Assembly (NCBI GenBank): GCA_964441935.1
Contig: CAYTXI010000100.1
Coordinates: forward strand, 1 to 9,229
From: JBBDMC01 sp964441935
Lineage (GTDB): Bacteria > Pseudomonadota > Alphaproteobacteria > Rhizobiales > Kaistiaceae
Direction of reading: 5' to 3'
Length of the DNA stretch: 9,229 bases
Part shown: piece by piece, positions 1 to 6,236 of the stretch
Layout: the number at the start of each line of letters is the position of its first letter
Position numbering within the stretch: position 1 is the first letter of the stretch
Position numbers and translations under genes: made by a program
The notes under the pieces: model-generated
What the model was told of the DNA's origin: nothing
Database searches by the model: none
Seen by the model: only the letters and a program-made list of their open reading frames with translations

Positions 1-830
1 TTGTCGACGACGCCGCAGCGGTCGCCGTCGCCGTCGAAGCCGAGTCCGATGTCGGCGCTGCTATCGGTCACCGCCGCGCTGATGGCGTGGAGCATCGCCA
101 TGTCCTCGGGATTGGGATTGTAGCGCGGGAAGCTGTAGTCGAGTTCAGCGTCGAGAGGAACGACGTCGGCCCCGAGGGCGGCGAGGACCCGCGGCGCGAA
201 AGCGCCGGCGGTGCCGTTGCCGCAGGCGGCGACCACCTTCATGGGGCGGGTCCATTTCGGCCGGTCCGTAAGGTCGGCGACGTAGCGCTCGGCCATGTCG
301 GCGACGTAATCGTACGCGCCGCCGCCAGTGAGATCGAACTCGGCGGCGAGAACGATCTCCTTGAGCCGGCCCATCTCGTCCGGGCCGAAGGTGAGCGGGC
401 GGGCCGCGCCCATCTTGACGCCGGTCCAGCCGTTCTCGTTGTGGGAGGCGGTGACCATGGCGACGGCCGGAACATCGAGGGCGAACTGGGCGAAATAGGC
501 CATCGGCGTCACCGCGAGGCCGACGTCATGGACCCGGCAGCCGGACGCCATGAGGCCAGTGACCAGAGACGCCTTGATCGCCGCCGAATAGGACCGGTAG
601 TCGTGGCCGGTGACGATCTCGCGGCGGACGCCAAGCTCACCGAGAAGCGTGCCGAGCCCCATGCCGATGGCGGTGACGCCCATGGGGTTGAGTTCGGGCG
701 GCTCGTCGGACCCGGCGACGCCGAACCACCAGCGCGCGTCGTATTCGCGGAAGCCGGTCGGCTTGACCAGGGGCGTGGTCTCGAACGCGAGGCTGTTCAC
801 AGCGAGCGATGCAACCGGCGGCGGGAACAT
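1..830 (-). CDS. Phosphomannomutase/phosphoglucomutase, 3' end missing
   Basis: This alpha-D-phosphohexomutase interconverts hexose 6- and 1-phosphates (mannose and/or glucose) in the cytoplasm, feeding sugar-nucleotide synthesis for polysaccharides and envelope. I read it by reverse-complementing the sequence. It is open for 276 codons and runs off the left edge; relatives are about 500 residues, so roughly the first half is present. TASHN lies at residues 127-131, with the catalytic phosphoserine at Ser129. The metal-binding loop DGDGDR is at 266-271. An early GFREYDARW segment and a GNGTAG segment are also present. The ATG at 830 follows AAGGA (838-842) with a 7-base spacer. The frame upstream reaches a stop with no other ATG, GTG or TTG, so this start is firm. 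The protease gene ends 64 bases upstream on the same strand, so the two could be co-transcribed. Sugar preference (manB, algC or pgm type) cannot be decided from this half. Confidence 0.93.
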   Translation of the reverse strand, partial: MFPPPVASLAVNSLAFETTPLVKPTGFREYDARWWFGVAGSDEPPELNPMGVTAIGMGLGTLLGELGVRREIVTGHDYRSYSAAIKASLVTGLMASGCRVHDVGLAVTPMAYFAQFALDVPAVAMVTASHNENGWTGVKMGAARPLTFGPDEMGRLKEIVLAAEFDLTGGGAYDYVADMAERYVADLTDRPKWTRPMKVVAACGNGTAGAFAPRVLAALGADVVPLDAELDYSFPRYNPNPEDMAMLHAISAAVTDSSADIGLGFDGDGDRCGVVD

Positions 831-894
831 GACCAGGTCCTTCCGGCGGCGCTGATAACAGAGCCGACGCCCACAGGAAAGTCACATGGTCGGC

Positions 895-1476
895 TTACTG
901 CCTGAGGACGAGCTGGTCGCCGGCGATTTCGAATTTGGACAGGCGCGAGAGGAAGGTCATGCCGAGTAAATTCACCCCCAGCACTTCGCTCGGGAGCACG
1001 ACGGCCTTGACGTTGCGCACCGAAATCAGGCCAAGGCGAACCTCTCGCAGCGTCACGGGCGCCGCGAACACGGTGCCATTGGCCGTGGAGATGGGCATGG
1101 AGTAGTCGCGCCGGCTTGGGAAGATGCCCACCTGACGGGCGGACTCGCTGTTGAGGGCGACGCTGGTGGCGCCGGTGTCGACCATCACCGGGATGGTGCG
1201 GCCGTTGACGGTAGCTTCGACCTGGAAGTGGCCGCGCGGGTCGGCCCTCAGCGCAACCGACCTACCTCGGGGGTGACTGACGCTCCGTTCCTCACGGTCG
1301 CCGGCGGCTTCGACCTGAACGACCGGCGCCGGCCGTTCGGAGCGCGGCGGCGCAACGACGACCTCGCTTTCGATTCCGGGCGCGGTCGTGAAGCGGAGCA
1401 GCCCGGGGGCCACCTGCGGCGCGATCAGAGCGAGCACGCCGAAGCCGATGGCTATGAAGATGATGCGGTTGAGCAC
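895..1476 (-). CDS. Membrane-anchored retropepsin-like aspartic protease (TIGR02281 type)
   Basis: This 193-residue protein is a predicted clan AA aspartic protease. Residues about 3-20 are a hydrophobic segment, probably an uncleaved anchor. A low-complexity Pro/Arg-rich linker follows to about residue 75. The catalytic domain then carries DTGATS (Asp100-Thr-Gly), and LLGM at 170-173 near the end. One DTG per chain implies that it works as a dimer, as retropepsins do. The domain is expected on the periplasmic side; the substrate is unknown. The start is GTG at 1476: the same frame has a stop ten codons upstream and no other ATG, GTG or TTG between. The Shine-Dalgarno match is weak. The protein resembles the bacterial TIGR02281 group, whose function is poorly defined. 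The phosphomannomutase gene follows 64 bases downstream on the same strand, which may hint at an envelope role, but this is only inference. Confidence 0.85.
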   Translation of the reverse strand: MLNRIIFIAIGFGVLALIAPQVAPGLLRFTTAPGIESEVVVAPPRSERPAPVVQVEAAGDREERSVSHPRGRSVALRADPRGHFQVEATVNGRTIPVMVDTGATSVALNSESARQVGIFPSRRDYSMPISTANGTVFAAPVTLREVRLGLISVRNVKAVVLPSEVLGVNLLGMTFLSRLSKFEIAGDQLVLRQ

Positions 1477-1620
1477 CGTTTGGGTCCGGTCAGCGATGCG
1501 GCGTTATCCGCCGGCAACCATCGGACAAAGACCCTAAGAACGCGCCAAAATGAAGCTGGAGGCACGCGGCGCGGCGCGCGTTTCTTTGCCGGGGCTTAAC
1601 GAATGGTTACCGCGGAGTTG
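1477..1620 (-). promoter_or_regulatory. Intergenic region with candidate promoter for the protease gene
   Basis: This 144-base gap separates the dehydrogenase stop from the protease GTG. On the minus strand a consensus -35, TTGACA, sits at 1619-1624, overlapping the dehydrogenase stop codon. About 18 bases further on is GTTAAG, which matches the -10 consensus at only three of six positions. The CtrA-like box listed separately lies between them. If this promoter is used, the leader would be about 110 bases. I see no intrinsic terminator and no other gene in this gap. Confidence 0.3.
1596..1610. promoter_or_regulatory. CtrA-like box, TTAA-N7-TTAC
   Basis: The plus strand reads TTAA, seven bases, then TTAC. 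The consensus for the alphaproteobacterial cell-cycle regulator CtrA is TTAA-N7-TTAA, so there is a single mismatch. The site is in AT-rich sequence inside an otherwise GC-rich region, about 120 bases upstream of the protease start and next to a TTGACA hexamer. Chance occurrence is possible. Confidence 0.3.
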
Positions 1621-2385
1621 TCAAAGCCAGCCGCCGTCGACGACGATGGTCTGGTTCGTACAGGCGGATGAGTCGTCGGAGCCCAGAAACAGGACCCAGC
1701 GCGCGATGTCGTCCCCAACGAGGCGACGCTTCAGGCACTGGGCGCCCTGGACCTCGGCCTCGCCTTCCGGCGTCCACCACAGCTTGAGCTGGCGCTCGGT
1801 CAGGATCCAGCCGGGGGCAATCGCATTGATGCGGATGTTGTCCGGCCCGAGGGTTCGCGCAAGGCCGCGTGTCAGGCCGACGATGCCGGCCTTGGCCGCG
1901 GTGTAGACCGGAAGGCCCTGGTAGGCGAGCATCCACGCGCCAGAGCTCATGTTGATGATCGAACCGTTCTTCGCCTTCCGCATGTCGGGAACCACGGCCT
2001 GGATAGTGAAGAACTGGTGCTTGAGGTTCACCCGAATGCGGTCGTCGAAGTACTCCGACGTCACCTCCTCCAGCGTATGGCGATCGTCGTGAGCGGCGTT
2101 GTTGACGAGAATCGTGATCGGACCGAGCGCCTTACGCACCGCCTTGACCGCCGCCTGCAGAGCGTCGATGTCGGTCAGATCGCAAGGCTCGAAGTGGACC
2201 CTCTGGCGCTTGCGCTTCAGGCGCGCGGCCAGCGACTTGCCGGCCTTGTCCTGGATGTCGAGGAAGCCGACCTTGGAGCCCTGGGCGGCGAAATGCTCGA
2301 CGATCGATTTGCCGATGCCGGAGGCACCGCCGGTGACGAGCACGGTGCGGTTCTTCAGACTCGGATAGACGGCGCCGTATTTCAT
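1621..2385 (-). CDS. SDR-family dehydrogenase, D-xylose/L-arabinose 1-dehydrogenase-like
   Basis: This 254-residue cytosolic protein is a classical short-chain dehydrogenase/reductase. It has the Rossmann motif TGGASGIG (18-25), NNAA (95-98, where NNAG is usual), the structural Asn120, catalytic Ser148, and the Tyr161-x3-Lys165 pair. PGW follows at 191-193. YPSLK at the start, HDDRH (99-103), GAQCLK (214-219) and the SDD...GGW ending recall the Caulobacter D-xylose 1-dehydrogenase, so oxidation of an aldopentose at C1 with NAD(P) is a reasonable guess. That comparison is from memory. No lactonase or pentonate dehydratase gene is adjacent. The frame is open for 70 more codons upstream, but that part overlaps the neighbouring methyltransferase and reads as Arg-rich nonsense; the ATG at 2385 gives the normal family start. 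The Shine-Dalgarno match is weak. The 103-base gap upstream shows no clear promoter. Confidence 0.87.
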   Translation of the reverse strand: MKYGAVYPSLKNRTVLVTGGASGIGKSIVEHFAAQGSKVGFLDIQDKAGKSLAARLKRKRQRVHFEPCDLTDIDALQAAVKAVRKALGPITILVNNAAHDDRHTLEEVTSEYFDDRIRVNLKHQFFTIQAVVPDMRKAKNGSIINMSSGAWMLAYQGLPVYTAAKAGIVGLTRGLARTLGPDNIRINAIAPGWILTERQLKLWWTPEGEAEVQGAQCLKRRLVGDDIARWVLFLGSDDSSACTNQTIVVDGGWL

Positions 2386-2488
2386 CTGTCGTTCGATCCC
2401 ACAATGGAGCGCGGGCAGCGGCCAGCGCGCCTCTATACGCAATAGACGACGAGCACGGAAGGTCGCCGGCCCGCGCGTATGGCAGCGC

Positions 2489-3163
2489 CTACCAGAGCCC
2501 AGGGACCAGCCGGAAACGAACGCCCCCGGCGTAGTCGCGGTAGCCCGGCAACTCATCGAGCAGCATGCGATCCTCCAAGGCGGTGCGGACGACAAGGACG
2601 ACCGAAGCCAGCGTCGCCGGGACGAACGCCAGCCAAGAGGTCAGCATGAACGCGGTGCCGAAGTTGAAGCCGACAATGGTCGCCGCGTAGCCGGGATGGC
2701 GGACGTAGTGATACGGTCCGGACTGAATGACGGCGTGGCCGCGATCGGTCTGGATGCGCGCGGTCTTCTCGAAATTGCGGTTGACGACCATGCACCAGGT
2801 GAGAATCGCCTGGCTCGCGCCATACAGGGCCGCGCCAACCGGCCACAGCCAGATCGGCATTCGCGACCACCCGAACCGGCCGCGGTCGACAGCGCCAACG
2901 GCCAGGATCGCCAGAAAGAGGACGCCGAAAAGCGATAGGCAGACCAAGTCCCAGGTCTTTGTCCCCTTGCCGAAGGTGGCGCGCTGGCGCAGCAACTCTG
3001 GATTGGCCCGCCAGAGGACGAGATCGCTCAGCCCCGCGCCGAGGGCGACGACTGCCAGACAGCCCCAGCCGGCCAGCCAGTTCCAGCGCCCGGCGACGGC
3101 GAAGAACCCCCAGACGAACACCGGGACGAGGACGACGATGGCGAGCAGCCGCGCGAAGATCAC
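2489..3163 (-). CDS. Integral-membrane methyltransferase, isoprenylcysteine/PEMT type
   Basis: This 224-residue protein has about five hydrophobic segments (near 3-22, 30-48, 73-91, 105-122 and 155-190). Its C-terminal half carries GPYHYVRHPGY (149-159), then an acidic stretch (LEDRMLLDEL) and GYRDYAGGV. This is the SAM-binding signature of the ICMT/PEMT (NnrU-like) membrane methyltransferases. The substrate, whether lipid, thiol or quinone, cannot be told; bacteria have no prenylated CaaX proteins. I chose GTG at 3163 because GGAG stands six bases upstream and the protein then starts in the usual place just before helix 1. The alternative ATG at 3223 adds 20 residues, lacks as good a binding site and would overlap the last 14 bases of upp. 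It probably shares a transcript with upp, ending 46 bases upstream. Confidence 0.85.
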   Translation of the reverse strand: MIFARLLAIVVLVPVFVWGFFAVAGRWNWLAGWGCLAVVALGAGLSDLVLWRANPELLRQRATFGKGTKTWDLVCLSLFGVLFLAILAVGAVDRGRFGWSRMPIWLWPVGAALYGASQAILTWCMVVNRNFEKTARIQTDRGHAVIQSGPYHYVRHPGYAATIVGFNFGTAFMLTSWLAFVPATLASVVLVVRTALEDRMLLDELPGYRDYAGGVRFRLVPGLW

Positions 3164-3209
3164 CGATGGCTCCAGCGTCGAAGGGCTTTGGGGGACGACG
3201 AGCCCCGGC

Positions 3210-3839
3210 TCACTTCGTCCCATAGAGACGGTCGCCGGCGTCGCCGAGACCGGGAACGATGTAGCCGTGGTCGTTGAGGTGGTCGTCGATGGCCGCGGTG
3301 TAGATCGGGACGCCGGGCTGGGCGCGCCGCAGGCGCTCGATGCCCTCGGGTGCGGCGAGCAGGCAGACGAAGCGGATGTCCCTGGCGCCGCGGTCCTTGA
3401 GCTTCTGGATGGCGGCGGCGGCGGAATTGGCGGTGGCGAGCATCGGATCGACGACGATGACCAGGCGGTCGGCGAGATCCTCCGGCGCCTTGAAGTAATA
3501 CTCCACCGCCTCGAGGGTCTCGGGATCGCGGTAGAGGCCGATATGGGCGACGCGGGCCGAGGGTACGAGGTTGAGCATCCCCTCCAGCAGGCCGTTGCCG
3601 GCCCGCAGGATCGAGGCAAACACCGGCTTCTTGCCCTCCAGGATCGGGGCGTCCATCTCGGCGAGCGGCGTCTCGATGCGCTTGCGGGTGAGCTTGAGGT
3701 CGCGGGTGACCTCGTAGGTGAGCAACAGCGCGATCTCCTCAAGCAGTTGGCGGAAGCTCGCGGTCGGCGTGTGCTTGTCGCGCATGAGGGTCAGCTTGTG
3801 CTGGACGAGGGGATGGTCGACGAGCGTAACGCCTTGCAT
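3210..3839 (-). CDS. upp: Uracil phosphoribosyltransferase
   Basis: Upp joins uracil to PRPP to give UMP in the cytoplasm, salvaging the base released by pyrimidine nucleoside phosphorylases such as the nearby DeoA. It is 209 residues, the usual length. LRAGNGLLEGML (78-89) and the PRPP-binding loop VVDPMLATANSA (129-140) are clear, as is the conserved end PGLGDAGDRLYGTK, which binds uracil in the family. The loop has ATANS where E. coli has ATGGS; I recall the same variant in Brucella and rhizobial Upp, so it marks lineage, not loss of function. The ATG at 3839 follows a GGAAAG stretch about nine bases upstream. It is divergent from deoB and heads a minus-strand run of five genes. Confidence 0.97.
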   Translation of the reverse strand: MQGVTLVDHPLVQHKLTLMRDKHTPTASFRQLLEEIALLLTYEVTRDLKLTRKRIETPLAEMDAPILEGKKPVFASILRAGNGLLEGMLNLVPSARVAHIGLYRDPETLEAVEYYFKAPEDLADRLVIVVDPMLATANSAAAAIQKLKDRGARDIRFVCLLAAPEGIERLRRAQPGVPIYTAAIDDHLNDHGYIVPGLGDAGDRLYGTK

Positions 3840-4018
3840 AGCTTTGACTTTCCGCGTTCACGAGTGGGCCGGGGGTAACCTTACGCGCGCACCGCGACAA
3901 CGCCAACGAAGGTGCGTGGTTTGTCCCCACCCAATCCGGCGGGCTGCTGTTCAGGCGTGCGCGGCGTGCCTATGCTGGCAGTTGAGTGCCACCCGTGAGT
4001 GCCTCCACCCGACCGGAA
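3840..4018. promoter_or_regulatory. Divergent upp/deoB intergenic region
   Basis: This 179-base gap must hold the promoters for upp (minus) and deoB (plus). It contains a short inverted repeat, CGCACC (3888-3893) with GGTGCG (3911-3916), and a GTAA-NN-TTAC dyad at 3876-3885, either of which could be an operator. For deoB, CTATGC near 3970 is the best -10 guess, without a good -35. No convincing sigma-70 pair and no RNA gene were seen. Confidence 0.35.
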
Positions 4019-5239
4019 ATGACACGCGCGATCATCCTCGTCATGGACTCGGTCGGGATCGGTGGGGCGGAGGACGCCAAGCTTTTCGGCGACGCCGGCG
4101 CCGACACGCTCGGCCACATCGCCGAGGCGTGCGCGGACGGGCGCGGCGACCGCGAAGGCCTGCGCTCAGGCCCGCTCAGACTCCCCAACCTCGATCGCCT
4201 GGGGCTCGGCCGGGCGGCATCGGCCTCGACCGGCAGGGCGCTGCCGCCGCTTGGCGACGACGGCGAGCCGGAGGGGCGCTGGGGCTACGCCGTGGAGGTC
4301 AGCCTCGGCAAGGACACCCCGTCCGGCCACTGGGAGATAGCCGGGGTGCCGCTGCGGCTGGCGTGGCACATCTTCCCGGACACCGAGCCGTGCTTCCCCA
4401 AACGCCTCACGGACGCCCTGGTCGCCGAGGCCGGGCTTCCCGGTATCCTCGGCAACAAGCGCATTTCGGGTACAACGATCATCGACGAGCTCGGTGAAGA
4501 GCATATCCGCACCGGCAAGCCGATCTGCTACGCCTCGGCCGACTCGGTGTTCCAGGTTGCCGCCCACGAGACCCACTTCGGCCTGGAGCGGCTGTACGAG
4601 GTCTGCAAGGTTGCGCGCGGGCTGGTCGACGAGCTCAACGTCGGCCGGGTGATCGCAAGGCCGTTCGTCGGCGAGACGGCCGATAACTTCCAGCGCACGC
4701 CCAACCGGCGCGACTACTCGTCACCGCCGCCGGAGCCGACGCTGCTCGACCGTGTCGTTGCGGGCGGCAAACGGGTCATTGCCATCGGCAAGATCGCCGA
4801 CGTGTTCGCGCACCGCGGGGTGAGCGAAGTGGTCAAGGGGCCTACAGACGACAAGTTGTTCGATGCCACGCTCGACGCGCTCGACCGCCTCGGGCACGGC
4901 GACCTGCTGATCGCCAACTACGTCGATTTCGATACGCTGTGCGGCCACCGTCGCGACGTGCCGGGCTACGCCGCGGCGCTGGAGGCGTTCGACCGACGGC
5001 TGCCGGAGTTCGAGGCCAAGTTGCGGCCCGGCGACCTCGCCATCATCACCGCCGACCACGGCAACGACCCGACCTGGGAGGGGAGCGACCACACACGCGA
5101 GCACGTACCGGTGATCGCCTTCGGTCCGGGCGTCGCTCCCGCGCCGGTCGGGGCGCGGGAGACCTTCGCCGACATCGGGGAAACGGTCGCTGCGCACCTG
5201 GGGCTCGCGCGGGGCAAACACGGGGCAAGTTTCCTGTGA
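4019..5239 (+). CDS. deoB: Phosphopentomutase
   Basis: DeoB isomerises ribose-1-phosphate and 2-deoxyribose-1-phosphate, the products of nucleoside phosphorylases, to the 5-phosphates. It belongs to the alkaline-phosphatase-like metalloenzymes and uses two Mn ions. With the ATG at 4019 the protein is 406 residues, the usual size. Asp10 lies in MDSVGIGG. GKDTPSGHWE (98-107) holds the predicted phosphorylated Thr100. VDFD and GHRRD (302-313) are conserved. TADHGND (344-350) and DHTREH (357-362) supply the other metal ligands. The start is not certain: in-frame GTG codons at 3986 and 3995 would add 11 or 8 residues, and the ATG has GGAA directly against it. I chose the ATG because relatives begin M-x-RA. 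The stop overlaps the add start by the 4 bp GTGA, so the two are translationally coupled. Confidence 0.96.
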   Translation: MTRAIILVMDSVGIGGAEDAKLFGDAGADTLGHIAEACADGRGDREGLRSGPLRLPNLDRLGLGRAASASTGRALPPLGDDGEPEGRWGYAVEVSLGKDTPSGHWEIAGVPLRLAWHIFPDTEPCFPKRLTDALVAEAGLPGILGNKRISGTTIIDELGEEHIRTGKPICYASADSVFQVAAHETHFGLERLYEVCKVARGLVDELNVGRVIARPFVGETADNFQRTPNRRDYSSPPPEPTLLDRVVAGGKRVIAIGKIADVFAHRGVSEVVKGPTDDKLFDATLDALDRLGHGDLLIANYVDFDTLCGHRRDVPGYAAALEAFDRRLPEFEAKLRPGDLAIITADHGNDPTWEGSDHTREHVPVIAFGPGVAPAPVGARETFADIGETVAAHLGLARGKHGASFL

Positions 5240-6210
5240 CCGTCCCCAAGGCCGAGCTCCACTGCCACATTGAGGGGGCGGCGCCCCCTCGCCTCGTCCG
5301 CCAGCTTGCCGCCAAGAACGGCCTCGATCTGGGTGACATCTTCGATGAAGCCGGCGGCTACCGCTGGCATGATTTCTCAAGTTTTCTGGAGACTTACGGG
5401 AAGGTGTCGGCGGTGTTCCAGAGCCGCGAGGATTTCCGCGCGCTGGCGCTCGCCTATTTCACCTCGATCGCAGCAGAGGGGGCGATCTACGGCGAGGTCT
5501 TTGCCGCCCCCGACATCGCGGAGGATTTCGGCGTCGCCTACGACGATTACGTGGGCGGCCTCGGCGACGGCATCGCGGCGGCGCAGACAGCGACCGGTAT
5601 CGCCGGGCGGATCATCGTCATCGGCGTGCGCCACCTCGGGCCGGAGCGGGTCACCGCGATGGCGGAGACGGTGGCGGCGAACCCGCACCCGCTGGTCACC
5701 GGCTTCGGGCTCGCGGGCGACGAGACAATGCACCACCCACGCGACTTCGCGCCGGCGTTCGCGATCGCGCGCGCGGCGGGGCTGGGGATCACGGCGCACG
5801 CCGGCGAACTGGCGGGGCCGGAGAGCGTCCGCGCCGCGCTCGATCATCTCGGGGTCAAGCGGCTCGGCCACGGGGTGCGGTCGATCGAGGACGTAGCGCT
5901 GGTCGAGCGCATCGTCGACGAGGGGATCGTGCTGGAGCTCTGCCCAAGCTCCAACGTGGCGCTGAAGCTCTACCCGGACATCGCTCACCACCCGTTCCGC
6001 CGGCTGATGGAGGCGGGCTGCCGGGTGACCATCAACTCGGACGATCCGCCCTATTTCCACACCTCGCTCGGCGGCGAGTACGACGCGCTCGCGCGCGACC
6101 AGGCCCTCGACGACGCGGCGCTCCTCGCCGCGACGCGTACCGCGATCGAGGCGGCGTTCGTGGATGAGGCGACAAGGGCGCGGCTACTTGCGAAGCTGCC
6201 ACCGGGCTAG
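5236..6210 (+). CDS. add: Adenosine deaminase
   Basis: Add hydrolyses (deoxy)adenosine to (deoxy)inosine, which the purine nucleoside phosphorylase at the right edge can cleave. It is a 324-residue zinc TIM-barrel enzyme of the amidohydrolase superfamily. It shows the metal ligands His9 and His11 (LHCHIEG), FGLAGDE (157-163), TAHAGE (His188, catalytic Glu191), GHG (His212) and SDDPP (269-272, with the zinc Asp). The start is GTG at 5236, overlapping the deoB stop; the frame is open further upstream but there it merely shadows deoB. Some relatives deaminate adenine instead. GFGLAGDE and the salvage neighbours favour adenosine. A strong hairpin lies just inside the 5' end and another at the stop codon. 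Confidence 0.93.
   Translation: MTVPKAELHCHIEGAAPPRLVRQLAAKNGLDLGDIFDEAGGYRWHDFSSFLETYGKVSAVFQSREDFRALALAYFTSIAAEGAIYGEVFAAPDIAEDFGVAYDDYVGGLGDGIAAAQTATGIAGRIIVIGVRHLGPERVTAMAETVAANPHPLVTGFGLAGDETMHHPRDFAPAFAIARAAGLGITAHAGELAGPESVRAALDHLGVKRLGHGVRSIEDVALVERIVDEGIVLELCPSSNVALKLYPDIAHHPFRRLMEAGCRVTINSDDPPYFHTSLGGEYDALARDQALDDAALLAATRTAIEAAFVDEATRARLLAKLPPG
5272..5290 (+). repeat. Perfect 8-bp inverted repeat near the add start
   Basis: GAGGGGGC and GCCCCCTC flank the three bases GGC, forming a very GC-rich stem beginning 36 bases after the first base of the add GTG. It encodes E-G-A-A-P-P, so it may be only a by-product of the conserved motif. Confidence 0.5.
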
Positions 6211-6218
6211 GCCGCGCC
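6177..6218. terminator. Candidate hairpin between convergent add and methyltransferase genes
   Basis: GGCGCGGC (6177-6184) pairs perfectly with GCCGCGCC (6211-6218), and TA/TA extends the stem after a one-base bulge; the loop is about 21 bases. It spans the add stop codon and lies just beyond the stop of the minus-strand methyltransferase. There is no T-tract on either side, so this is not a textbook intrinsic terminator. Confidence 0.3.
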
Positions 6219-6236
6219 ATTCAGCGCACGGTCAAT

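Noticed and set aside
850..890. GCCGAC/GTCGGC inverted repeat between the protease and phosphomannomutase genes as a terminator
   Set aside because: The stem is only six bases with a loop of about 20 and no T-tract follows; it lies just before a gene with a strong ribosome binding site.
87..905. Long plus-strand open frame of 272 codons
   Set aside because: It is antisense to the phosphomannomutase, whose reverse-strand reading shows TASHN and DGDGDR. The translation is Gly/Arg-rich with no recognisable domain, a common artefact in high-GC DNA.
2386..2595. 70-residue N-terminal extension of the SDR
   Set aside because: It overlaps the upstream methyltransferase gene and reads as Cys/Arg-rich nonsense, while the internal ATG gives a standard SDR N-terminus.
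3210..3839. Possible loss of the Upp PRPP loop, because ATANS replaces ATGGS
   Set aside because: I recall the same variant in Upp of other alphaproteobacteria; the rest of the protein is intact, so this is a lineage feature.
2727..3878. Plus-strand open frame of 383 codons
   Set aside because: It runs antisense through the membrane methyltransferase and upp, both of which have clear family motifs; its composition is that of a mirror frame.
4721..6060. Minus-strand open frames of 219 and 227 codons under deoB and add
   Set aside because: They are Arg-rich shadows of two well-identified enzymes.
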